From a virus, in the IMG/VR virus record IMGVR_UViG_3300008266_000817, positions 1 through 32,574 of that record: a stretch of 32,574 nucleotides of DNA, one strand, 5' to 3'. The position numbers and the translations under genes are program-made. Shown here piece by piece: positions 22,904 through 29,098 of this stretch (its first letter is position 1; each line of letters opens with the position of its first letter). The notes under the pieces were generated by a model, which saw only the letters and a program-made list of their open reading frames with translations, had not been told where the DNA came from and made no database searches.

Positions 22904-23131
22904 ATGTTAAATCTTAATGAATTAGGTGTAGAACTCTTTATCAAAAGGGCAAAAGACATATCCCCATTTTGGGATAATTATGATTTAGTTATATGGAAAA
23001 AGGATTCTTCTGGATTTACTGATAAAAACGGGATGTTCAGGAAAAACTCTTGGGGAATATCTAAGAGAATAAAAGTAAATAATATTGGAGTCTGGGAGCT
23101 CCCTAAAAAATATGTCAAATATTTTAGATAA
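22904..23131 (+). CDS. hypothetical protein (75 aa)
   Basis: The ATG at 22904 has an AAAGGA site 5 nt upstream. A GTG at 22871, in frame and close to +1, would give an 11-residue longer, leaderless version (MGCCGLVIKDS...). The protein is rich in aromatic and basic residues (FWDNYDLVIWKKDSSGFTDKNGMFRKNSWG). It has no recognised family. It overlaps the WhiB-like gene by 20 nt. Confidence 0.55.
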   Translation: MLNLNELGVELFIKRAKDISPFWDNYDLVIWKKDSSGFTDKNGMFRKNSWGISKRIKVNNIGVWELPKKYVKYFR

Positions 23132-23423
23132 TTTAGGGGTAGATCCAGAAGACTTCTCTTGGTGGCATCTAGCAGTATGTCGAGGAATGGAAACAAATCT
23201 ATTCTATGACAAGTACGAATCTGATGTTAACGTTGCCAAGAATATAGACGAGGCATGCATGTCTTGTCCAGTTATGAAAATGTGTTTTGATTCTGGAGTT
23301 AAAAATTCAGAATACGGAGTATGGGGAGGAGTTTATTTGTCATCTGGAGAAATAGACAAGTCAAAAAATTTACATAAGACCCCAGAAATCTGGAAGAAGC
23401 TAAGGAGTAAAGGTGTCGCTTAA
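23112..23423 (+). CDS. WhiB-family Fe-S transcription factor
   Basis: From the ATG at 23112 (103 residues) the four cluster-binding cysteines are C23 (LAVCRG), C49 and C52 (CMSCP) and C58, followed by the GVWGG turn at 69-73 and a basic C-terminus. This is the complete WhiB signature: a [4Fe-4S] protein that binds the principal sigma factor and alters promoter choice. The family is nearly restricted to Actinobacteria and their phages, so this is strong evidence for the host phylum. A TTG 27 nt upstream is an alternative start. Confidence 0.92.
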   Translation: MSNILDNLGVDPEDFSWWHLAVCRGMETNLFYDKYESDVNVAKNIDEACMSCPVMKMCFDSGVKNSEYGVWGGVYLSSGEIDKSKNLHKTPEIWKKLRSKGVA

Positions 23424-23742
23424 CGATAGTCAGCATTTTTACGACAATAATCATTTTAAGTATGGAATTAATCAATGGACGGGCGAACCCAATAAGCCAG
23501 TATTTTACACAGAAGAAATGAAGAAGCGGGTAAGAGAAATTAAAAAGCCTATGCTTCTTTTGATGGATGTAGCAATGTATCCAGACTTTCTAGCATTAAG
23601 ATTATATGAAGACAATTTTTTACAATTTGACGGATCTAAGAAAGAAGAAGTAATAGATTATGTTTCAAAGGTTAAAAAACTCATAGAGTCCTATGGAGTA
23701 AGATGCGAGCTGGAGGGTATACCGAGTGGAAGAGTATTATGA
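23413..23742 (+). CDS. hypothetical protein (109 aa)
   Basis: The GTG start at 23413 has an AAGGAG site and overlaps the WhiB-like gene by 11 nt. The protein has a mixed alpha/beta pattern (KPMLLLMDVAMYPDFLALRLYEDNFLQF then EEVIDYVSKVKKLIESYGVRCELEG). No catalytic motif is recognised. Its place in the WhiB operon suggests early or regulatory expression. Confidence 0.6.
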   Translation: MSLNDSQHFYDNNHFKYGINQWTGEPNKPVFYTEEMKKRVREIKKPMLLLMDVAMYPDFLALRLYEDNFLQFDGSKKEEVIDYVSKVKKLIESYGVRCELEGIPSGRVL

Positions 23743-23926
23743 AATTATCAATATTGTATATGTATACCCAGAAAAAGTATATGGAACAGTTGAACAACTT
23801 GGAGCATTTGCTTCGATGGTAAAGTATCAAAAAGATGGAACTGATTACGAAGTTCTTTTAGAAAATGACGAATTCGCAATAGTTGACGAAATCGTGTTTC
23901 ATCATGTAGAGGAAAATAATGAATAA
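23726..23926 (+). CDS. hypothetical protein (66 aa)
   Basis: The GTG start overlaps the previous gene by 17 nt, with GGAGG upstream. The product is acidic and beta-rich (EIINIVYVYPEKVYGTVEQLGAF...YEVLLENDEFAIVDEIVFHH), like a small beta-barrel. No homologous family is recognised. Confidence 0.6.
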   Translation: MEEYYEIINIVYVYPEKVYGTVEQLGAFASMVKYQKDGTDYEVLLENDEFAIVDEIVFHHVEENNE

Positions 23927-24155
23927 AATATTATGCTATAGTTGCAATAAAAACAAGCATAAATTAAATGCAAAGAAATCCTCTTTGCTGCCGATTAATT
24001 TGCTAATGTGTGAGACTTGCATAAATGCAAAATTAGAGCCAAGATGGGTTATAATATTGGCTGGCAGATCGAGTGGGGCAGATCATGTAAGAGAGTTTGT
24101 TCTTAAGAAGCGCTACTTGGGCGAAGAAATATCCGCCTCAGAGCTATTAGTTTAG
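23919..24155 (+). CDS. zinc-ribbon protein (78 aa)
   Basis: Two CxxC knuckles, CYSC (residues 6-9) and CETC (about 31-34), form a zinc ribbon. A hydrophobic strand and a basic helix follow (WVIILAGRSSGADHVREFVLKKRYLG). It overlaps its neighbour by 8 nt. It probably binds nucleic acid or protein; the role is unknown. Confidence 0.65.
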   Translation: MNKILCYSCNKNKHKLNAKKSSLLPINLLMCETCINAKLEPRWVIILAGRSSGADHVREFVLKKRYLGEEISASELLV

Positions 24156-24169
24156 GACTTAATTAAAGG

Positions 24170-24175
24170 TATAAT
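24170..24175 (+). promoter_or_regulatory. -10 element, predicted leaderless
   Basis: TATAAT lies 9 nt before the ATG at 24185. The best -35 (TTAGTT, 17 bp upstream) is poor. No ribosome site precedes the ATG, so a leaderless transcript is the simplest reading. Confidence 0.5.
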
Positions 24176-24184
24176 TAATCTATT

Positions 24185-24493
24185 ATGGATTATACCTCAA
24201 TCATTCTGGCTATTTCTGCCGCCATTTTAAGCGGCATGGGAACAGCAATTATTTCTGGAATAAGGGAAACTAGAAGAGAAAAGAACAGGCAGAATGAAAG
24301 AGAGCAGGACCAGCTTAAATTAGAGATAAAAGACCTTAAAATATCTTTATATAAGCTTGAGCGGGACCTGACAGAATGGAAAGACAAATATTATAATGCC
24401 ATTCAGGACCTAATTGTAGTAAAGTCAGAGCTTGAAAATGCCCTAGTACAATTAAATTTAGTTGAATTAAACGAGCTGGACTCCGAAATTTAA
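24185..24493 (+). CDS. membrane-anchored coiled-coil protein (102 aa)
   Basis: The N-terminal segment TSIILAISAAILSGMGTAIISGI is a membrane helix. The rest is a charged coiled coil with heptad Leu/Ile spacing (LKLEIKDLKISLYKLERDLTEWKDKYYNAIQDLIVVKSELENALVQL). The layout suggests an oligomeric membrane-tethered protein, for example a lysis accessory or an exclusion factor. No family is recognised. Confidence 0.6.
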   Translation: MDYTSIILAISAAILSGMGTAIISGIRETRREKNRQNEREQDQLKLEIKDLKISLYKLERDLTEWKDKYYNAIQDLIVVKSELENALVQLNLVELNELDSEI

Positions 24494-24505
24494 AAATAGT
24501 ACAAT
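24477..24505 (+). promoter_or_regulatory. leaderless promoter of the proteasome-like gene
   Basis: TGGACT (24477-24482), 17 bp, TACAAT (24500-24505). The ATG at 24513 lies 7 nt downstream, so +1 is at or 1 nt from the start codon. No ribosome site. Confidence 0.7.
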
Positions 24506-24512
24506 AGGGTAT

Positions 24513-25079
24513 ATGACCTGTATAGTAGCCCTCGCAGTTGGAAATAAAGTCTATCTTGGCGGAGACTCAGCCGCATCTGACGAAAAGTCTGGGCTAATTT
24601 TGCAAGTAACAGATTCTAAAGTTTTTAAAATAGGGCAATACGGCATAGGCTTTGTTGATAGTTTTAGAATGGGACAAATTTTACAATACAATTGGACACC
24701 GCCTATCTATAAGCCAACTACAGGATTTAAAAACTTAGATAAGTTTATGAGAACAAAATTTGTTCAATCCATAAAAGAGGCTTATCAGGAACATGGATAT
24801 GGAAAGTTTGGATCAAATACAGAAGATGGTGACGAAGGCGGAATTATAATTATTGCAGTACAAAATACAGGTAGAATTTTTATTATGGATGTGGACTTCC
24901 ATATATCTGAAGTAGATGTAGAATACTTAGCAGAGGGAAGCGGCCAGCAGGTAGCATTAGGATCATTGTTCTCTACGGCAGCTGTTAAAACTCCTCGCAA
25001 GCGTGTAAGAACAGCTTTAGAGGCGTCTTCTAAGTTCATAATGACCGTAAGAGGCCCCTTTACAATAATTGAAGTCTAG
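24513..25079 (+). CDS. proteasome beta/HslV-like Ntn hydrolase
   Basis: This 188-residue protein has the hallmarks of the proteasome-type N-terminal nucleophile family. Thr2 becomes the N-terminal nucleophile after Met removal (MTCIVALAVG), followed by YLGGDSAA (Asp17 in proteasome numbering), DSKVFKI (the Lys33-like base) and AEGSGQQVALGSL, equivalent to the conserved GSG...A.G. motif. Length fits HslV (about 175). No ATPase partner (HslU, Mpa) is visible, so it may work alone, with host factors, or as another Ntn amidohydrolase. It has its own leaderless promoter. Confidence 0.8.
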   Translation: MTCIVALAVGNKVYLGGDSAASDEKSGLILQVTDSKVFKIGQYGIGFVDSFRMGQILQYNWTPPIYKPTTGFKNLDKFMRTKFVQSIKEAYQEHGYGKFGSNTEDGDEGGIIIIAVQNTGRIFIMDVDFHISEVDVEYLAEGSGQQVALGSLFSTAAVKTPRKRVRTALEASSKFIMTVRGPFTIIEV

Positions 25080-25087
25080 AGTATAAT
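25059..25087 (+). promoter_or_regulatory. leaderless promoter
   Basis: TTTACA (25059-25064, inside the end of the proteasome-like gene), 17 bp, a perfect TATAAT (25082-25087). The ATG at 25094 is 6 nt downstream. No ribosome site. Confidence 0.8.
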
Positions 25088-25093
25088 AAAGAT

Positions 25094-25450
25094 ATGAAGT
25101 GGCTAAATAGATTGGCCGCCCTACTGTTCGGACTCATATCAGTAGGTTTAATTAGAGATTTCTTTGACAAGCACACAGTAGTTGTGCTTGATAAAAATTT
25201 TGAAGACGATGAAGAGGATGAGGATGAAATGGATGAAATAATTAATCTCAGACCAGATAATTATGATAATGCCATGGATCTTCGAGGAACCCCTACTCAC
25301 GTTTGCGCTTGTGGCTGTAACATATTTAATGTTAAAGTTATTTTTGATGATTATGAAATTGCTACATACTTTTTAGATATGGAATGTGCAAATTGTGGAA
25401 GCTTGGCAACTGCGCCAACGCCTATGGATAGTGAAGGATTAGATAATTGA
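25094..25450 (+). CDS. membrane-anchored acidic zinc-ribbon protein (118 aa)
   Basis: The N-terminal helix (LNRLAALLFGLISVGLI) is a membrane anchor or uncleaved signal, followed by a very acidic stretch (FEDDEEDEDEMDE) and a C-terminal zinc ribbon with CACGC (about residues 71-75) and CANC (about 99-102). Its role is unknown. The next gene overlaps it by 4 nt (TTGA). Confidence 0.6.
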   Translation: MKWLNRLAALLFGLISVGLIRDFFDKHTVVVLDKNFEDDEEDEDEMDEIINLRPDNYDNAMDLRGTPTHVCACGCNIFNVKVIFDDYEIATYFLDMECANCGSLATAPTPMDSEGLDN

Positions 25451-25629
25451 GAAAATCTGAAAGATTAAGGCTGGCTGAGATGGAAATAGTTAGACTTAAT
25501 TATGAATTAGAATACGTAAAAGCCATGCTCTCTGTAATTATAGAGATGGGCGGAGGCAAAACACCAGATTTAGACGCTGGAAAATGGTACTCAAAGAAAC
25601 AGAATAGGCCAGACATTCCAAATAACTAG
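25447..25629 (+). CDS. small coiled-coil protein (60 aa), TTG start
   Basis: The TTG at 25447 overlaps the previous stop (TTGA), mirroring the ATGA couplings elsewhere. The first 35 residues form a coiled-coil helix (RLRLAEMEIVRLNYELEYVKAMLSVI) and the tail is polar. Its stop codon TAG at 25627-25629 is part of the hairpin that holds the next promoter's -35. Confidence 0.5.
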   Translation: MRKSERLRLAEMEIVRLNYELEYVKAMLSVIIEMGGGKTPDLDAGKWYSKKQNRPDIPNN

Positions 25630-25632
25630 GTA

Positions 25633-25661
25633 TTGACCTACTGGCTACAATTTAGTAGAAT
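25633..25661 (+). promoter_or_regulatory. leaderless promoter of the subtilase gene
   Basis: TTGACC (25633-25638), 17 bp, TAGAAT (25656-25661); the ATG at 25669 is 7 nt further. The -35 lies in a perfect hairpin TAGGT-ATTG-ACCTA (25627-25640) that includes the upstream stop codon. Confidence 0.8.
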
Positions 25662-25668
25662 AGACCCT

Positions 25669-26583
25669 ATGAATAAAAAACTAATAACTGCCGTATTGGC
25701 AGCAGTACTCACCATCACAACAACACATACGGTTGTGGCAAATACACAACCTGCAACAGTGGCAATTTTAGATACAGCATTAAATGCTAGTTTGCCAGTT
25801 TTTAAGGACAAGGTAGTCCAAGAAGTATGTATTCTAGACTGGCCATCTTGTGCTAATGGTAAAAGCTTTATGGAGGGCCCAGGAGCAGCCTCTATGCCTA
25901 TTTCACAGATGCTTAGAAATGGCTTCAATCATGGAACTAAGATGACACATGCATCAGTTCTGACAAACCCAAATGTAAAGATCGTATTTATTAGAATTGT
26001 CGGAGCAACAGTAAATGGCGATAGACAAACTACCAATGAGTCAACATTTGTTAATGCTCTAACATGGGTATTAAATAACAAAGATAAATATAACATTACT
26101 GCCGTAGCAATGTCGCAAGGACACGGAAATTATTTACGTATAGCAGACTATTGCCCGAATACCCCAGCAACAAGAGGATTGATCTCGTCATTGAATCAGG
26201 CTGGAGTTCCAGTATTCCTGCCAGCAGGAAATGCAAGAGATTTGACTAGAGTATTTTGGCCATCATGCTTTACAGAGGCAGTAACGGTCAGCGCTAGTTC
26301 TGTCACGGGTGGCCCTGCAGTTTATACCAACTATGATAAAAATATTACAGATATGTTTGCCCTAGGAAGGCTAAGAGTATCTGATGCTAACGGAATGCTG
26401 TTTAATGAAGATGGAACTTCTATATCCGTTCAGGTTGCAGCAGCCGTATATTATGGCTTAAAGCAAAAAAATCCTACCTTAACAAGTTCACAAATCATTG
26501 ATTTGATGAAGACTAAAGGTAATAAGCTAACAAGCAAGACCATATCTGCAATAGTCGTAGATAAGGAATTGTTAAATGGCTAA
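25669..26583 (+). CDS. secreted subtilisin-like serine protease (S8)
   Basis: From the ATG at 25669 the protein has 304 residues. A signal peptide (1-24, basic NKK, hydrophobic core, VVA cleavage site) is followed directly by the catalytic domain. The triad is in S8 order: D35 in VAILDT, H88 in NHGTKM and S251 in GTSIS, with the oxyanion Asn N188 in PAGN. No pro-domain is visible between signal and catalytic Asp, which is unusual, because most secreted subtilases need one to fold. An in-frame TTG at 25633 falls on the -35 box and is rejected. The likely role is outside the cell: envelope processing or degradation of surface proteins. Confidence 0.82.
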   Translation: MNKKLITAVLAAVLTITTTHTVVANTQPATVAILDTALNASLPVFKDKVVQEVCILDWPSCANGKSFMEGPGAASMPISQMLRNGFNHGTKMTHASVLTNPNVKIVFIRIVGATVNGDRQTTNESTFVNALTWVLNNKDKYNITAVAMSQGHGNYLRIADYCPNTPATRGLISSLNQAGVPVFLPAGNARDLTRVFWPSCFTEAVTVSASSVTGGPAVYTNYDKNITDMFALGRLRVSDANGMLFNEDGTSISVQVAAAVYYGLKQKNPTLTSSQIIDLMKTKGNKLTSKTISAIVVDKELLNG

Positions 26584-26794
26584 TAATGTCACCGTTCTTG
26601 AGGGCATTATTGAAGATGTTGCTGTTGCGTTATATCAGAAATGGTATAACGCAATACCTTCAGGAAGAGTAAGTGAAGATTCAGAAGAAGCGCTAGCATT
26701 AAATAAAAATGCAAAAGAAGTTACATTATTTGTAATACAAATGTTTATGGATAAATTTAATGAAGAGGCGGAAAGATTAAAAAACGAGGACTAG
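26576..26794 (+). CDS. hypothetical helical protein (72 aa)
   Basis: It overlaps the subtilase gene by 8 nt (ATGGCTAA). It reads as two amphipathic helices (LEGIIEDVAVALYQKWYNAI and NKNAKEVTLFVIQMFMDKFNEEAERL) separated by a polar loop. No family is recognised. A role as a cytoplasmic partner or inhibitor of the protease is a possibility only. Confidence 0.55.
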   Translation: MANNVTVLEGIIEDVAVALYQKWYNAIPSGRVSEDSEEALALNKNAKEVTLFVIQMFMDKFNEEAERLKNED

Positions 26795-26817
26795 TATTGA
26801 CTAGTCTTTCATTATTT
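26789..26817 (+). terminator. terminator-like hairpin overlapping the next promoter
   Basis: GACTAGT-ATTG-ACTAGTC is a perfect 7-bp stem (26789-26806), followed by TTTCATTATTT. It covers the upstream stop codon (26792-26794) and the -35 box of the next promoter. Confidence 0.65.
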
Positions 26818-26825
26818 AGTAGGAT
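26797..26825 (+). promoter_or_regulatory. leaderless promoter of the glycosylase-like gene
   Basis: TTGACT (26797-26802), 17 bp, TAGGAT (26820-26825); the ATG at 26832 lies 6 nt downstream with no ribosome site. Confidence 0.75.
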
Positions 26826-26831
26826 AGGCAC

Positions 26832-27305
26832 ATGCAAACATTTTTACCAGAGGCGGACTTTGCAAATACTGCAAAGCATTTAGATCGCAAAAGACTTATC
26901 AAGCAGAGTGTAGAAAACCTGCAAGTATTAAAGTCTTTAGCTGGACTTTACAGTTCAGGTGCTTGGAAGAATCACCCAGCAGTCAAAATGTGGGAGGGTC
27001 ATGAAGACTGGCTCTTCTTATACAATGAGGCCATAGTCAAAGAGATCATCATGCGTGGCTATAAAAATAGCACAAGAAAGAAGTTTGATGAGATATATCA
27101 AGAGAACTTCATGTTTCTAGAGTCTCAGGAGCCTTGGTGGCTAGGAGAAGAGCCTTTACATTATTCCCATAAGGGCAGACTATACGAGAAAGATCCAGAT
27201 AAGTATTATTTTTATTCTGAATTTGCTGATTATAGGCAACTAGGATATACTTGCTGTGAATCTTGCAGTTACTACTGGCCTACTCACGTGGAGGATAATG
27301 ATTAA
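26832..27305 (+). CDS. pyrimidine-dimer DNA glycosylase-like (MSMEG_6728-type) protein
   Basis: This 157-residue protein matches the family pattern MQTFLPxxDFxxxAxxLDRKRLxKQxVExLQ, then WKNHPAVKMWEGHEDWLFLYN and RGYKNSTRKKF, and a C-terminal LHYSHKGRLYEKDPDKYY. This group is related to T4 endonuclease V (denV-type), which removes UV dimers. The family's second-position Gln and Glu/Arg residues are kept. The catalytic assignment for this branch is by homology only. UV repair would suit a phage of sunlit water. Confidence 0.75.
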   Translation: MQTFLPEADFANTAKHLDRKRLIKQSVENLQVLKSLAGLYSSGAWKNHPAVKMWEGHEDWLFLYNEAIVKEIIMRGYKNSTRKKFDEIYQENFMFLESQEPWWLGEEPLHYSHKGRLYEKDPDKYYFYSEFADYRQLGYTCCESCSYYWPTHVEDND

Positions 27306-27603
27306 TTTAACAAAAGAAACCTTCAGCAAGTCTTTAGGTGAAAATGATATAATGATAGTAGACTTCTGGGCGGATTGGTGTGGACCTTGTTTAAAGGTTG
27401 CTCCAATATTAGAAGAGTTAGAAGACGAGTACAAAGTACAAGTTTATAAAGTTCATGTAGATGAACAAACAGAGTTGGCACAAAAGTATGAGATAACAAG
27501 TATTCCCACCTTGCTAGTATTTGAAAAAGGAATACCAGTAAAGAAACTTGTTGGAGCATACCCGAAGCACAAGCTCGTAAAGGAGCTTGAAGGATGGATT
27601 TAA
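27298..27603 (+). CDS. thioredoxin
   Basis: From the ATG at 27298 (overlapping the upstream gene by 8 nt) this is a 101-residue thioredoxin: VDFWADWCGPCLKVAPIL has the redox-active WCGPC, and the cis-Pro is in TSIPTLLVFEKG. The length matches TrxA. It would reduce disulfides or, as in T7, could serve as a processivity factor, though the DnaE-type polymerase here makes the latter unlikely. It overlaps the next gene by 10 nt. Confidence 0.93.
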   Translation: MINLTKETFSKSLGENDIMIVDFWADWCGPCLKVAPILEELEDEYKVQVYKVHVDEQTELAQKYEITSIPTLLVFEKGIPVKKLVGAYPKHKLVKELEGWI

Positions 27604-27827
27604 CATATGATGAATGGATGTCTTACGGAGTAGCAAAAGGTTGGTGCGGAGCTCCAGTGTGTTACACCCATGACGGACTACCAATGTCCAACGAAGAAGA
27701 TGCGGAATTTGCTGAAGGGCAAGATCCATGTATGCATATTGTTCGTATGTACGAGGATATTGAAATGAAAAAAAGAATAGAAGATAATCATTCCCCATCA
27801 ATTTGGCGGAATTCGTACACAAACTAA
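27594..27827 (+). CDS. conserved hypothetical protein (77 aa)
   Basis: The segment DEWMSYGVAKGWCGAPVCYTHDGLPMS then EDAEFAEGQDPCMHIVRMY has three conserved-looking cysteines and a His. It is a small soluble protein of a type common in actinobacteria and their phages. Its place after thioredoxin, with an overlapping start, could hint at a redox link, but no function is known. Confidence 0.6.
   Translation: MDLTYDEWMSYGVAKGWCGAPVCYTHDGLPMSNEEDAEFAEGQDPCMHIVRMYEDIEMKKRIEDNHSPSIWRNSYTN
27760..27788 (+). promoter_or_regulatory. candidate promoter of the Ala-rich exported protein
   Basis: TTGAAA (27760-27765), 17 bp, GATAAT (27783-27788), inside the preceding gene. The leader would be about 80 nt with a stem TTCTG-c-CTC/GAG-a-CAGAA (27830-27852, one mismatch) before the AAGGAG site. 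Confidence 0.4.
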
Positions 27828-27873
27828 GTTTCTGCCTCAGAAAGAGACAGAATAAATAAGGAGAAATAAAAGA

Positions 27874-29031
27874 ATGAAATCATTCAAGAAAATCGCTCTA
27901 GCCGTGGTTGCAGCCATGACTATGGGTACTCTTATCGCAACACCTGCAAGTGCTGCTGTAATGACAGTCGCTGTAGATCTTAACGGAACAGCTAATACAA
28001 CTGCTTCCGCTATTGCTACACCTGCTGCATTGCCAGTCCCTGCAGACAATGAAGTAAATGCTGCAGACGCACTTCGTTTTGTAGCAACAGTAGATACAGG
28101 AACTGCAGTAACTGCAACATGCACAAACTGCACAATCGTGTCTGCTCTACATAGTGCTGCTTCTCCAGTAACTGCATCGTCAGGATCTTCATCTTTGACA
28201 GTTGCAACTGGAACAGGAACAACTGCAACGTTTTATGTATATACTAAAACGACAGCAATTGGTACAGTAGTTGTATCAAATCAGGGAACAACCCTAACTT
28301 ATTACGTACAGGGAACAGTGGGCAAGATTAATACTCTCGCCGTTGCTGCCCCAGCAAGCGGTGCTGCTGGAACAAAGCAGACCATTACAGTAACTGCTAC
28401 AGATGTATTTGGAAACAAGGTATCTGGAAAGTCTGTAACTGGTCGTGTATTTGGCTCTGGTGGAACTCTTGAGACAACAACTGCTACAACTGGTGCAACA
28501 CTTGCAACATTTGGAGCAGCGGAGTTTTCTTTAACTCTTCCAACTACAGCAACACGCTCATTAGTAGAGTTTTCTTTGACAACATCTACAGATGGTGCGA
28601 GCACAGTTGTTGGCTTAACAGCCCCAACTTTGTCTCCATATGCAGAAATTGCTGTTCGTGATCTTGCTGCAGAACTAGCAAAAGCACAGGCAGATCTTGT
28701 TGCAGAAAAGTCAGCACGTGCTGCTGATAAAACTGCTGCTGATGCTGCCGCTGCAACCGCTAAGGCTGCTGCTGATGCTGCCGCTTTAAAGGCTGCTGCT
28801 GATCTTGTAACTGCCAATGCAGAAATTGCTAAGCTTAAGGCTGATGCCGTAACCGCTAAAGTTTCTGCTGATAAGGCTCTTGCAGATGCACAAGCCATCG
28901 CTAAGGCAGAACTAGATGCAGTTAAGGCTGCAAATGCTGCTGCTATCGCAGAAATGAAGAAGGCATTCAATTCCCTTGCTAAGAAGTGGAATAAAAAGAA
29001 TCCAACTGCAAAGGTTACTCTCGTAAAGTAA
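27874..29031 (+). CDS. exported Ala/Thr-rich surface-type protein with C-terminal coiled coil
   Basis: This 385-residue protein has a classic Sec signal peptide (MKSFKKIALAVVAAM...PASA, cleaved about residue 27). Its Thr/Ala/Val-rich middle (about 28-255) looks like tandem Ig-like or S-layer-type beta domains (GKINTLAVAAPASGAAGTKQTITVTATD...GNKVSG). Residues 265-360 are an Ala/Lys/Asp-rich coiled coil. A basic end follows. Codon use is richer in GCT/GCA Ala and ACA/ACT Thr and less AT-biased than the flanking genes, and the architecture is that of an actinobacterial envelope protein, so transfer from a host is likely. It has a strong AAGGAG site and is followed by a strong terminator, fitting high expression. 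Confidence 0.75.
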   Translation: MKSFKKIALAVVAAMTMGTLIATPASAAVMTVAVDLNGTANTTASAIATPAALPVPADNEVNAADALRFVATVDTGTAVTATCTNCTIVSALHSAASPVTASSGSSSLTVATGTGTTATFYVYTKTTAIGTVVVSNQGTTLTYYVQGTVGKINTLAVAAPASGAAGTKQTITVTATDVFGNKVSGKSVTGRVFGSGGTLETTTATTGATLATFGAAEFSLTLPTTATRSLVEFSLTTSTDGASTVVGLTAPTLSPYAEIAVRDLAAELAKAQADLVAEKSARAADKTAADAAAATAKAAADAAALKAAADLVTANAEIAKLKADAVTAKVSADKALADAQAIAKAELDAVKAANAAAIAEMKKAFNSLAKKWNKKNPTAKVTLVK

Positions 29032-29044
29032 TCTGATTAAATAA

Positions 29045-29078
29045 GGGGCAGGACTCAAGGGTCTTGCCCCTTCATTTT
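29045..29078 (+). terminator. Rho-independent terminator
   Basis: GGGGCAGGAC / GTCTTGCCCC form a 10-bp stem (one G-T pair) with loop TCAAGG, followed by TTCATTTT. This is the clearest terminator of the window. Its 3' arm contains the -35 box of the next promoter. Confidence 0.85.
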
Positions 29079-29092
29079 ATAAATGGTAGAAT
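29064..29092 (+). promoter_or_regulatory. leaderless promoter nested in the terminator
   Basis: TTGCCC (29064-29069, in the terminator stem), 17 bp, TAGAAT (29087-29092). The ATG at 29099 is 6 nt downstream with no ribosome site. Confidence 0.65.
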
Positions 29093-29098
29093 AAGTAT

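Noticed and set aside
25633-25668. In-frame TTG start extending the subtilase by 12 residues
   Set aside because: The TTG is the start of the -35 box TTGACC; a TTGACC-17-TAGAAT promoter puts +1 at the ATG at 25669, which begins a clean signal peptide.
28302-28970. Long 222-codon open frame on the - strand
   Set aside because: It is the complement of the Ala-rich coiled-coil gene; its Ala/Ser-rich translation is a by-product of GCT/GCA codons and has no start context.
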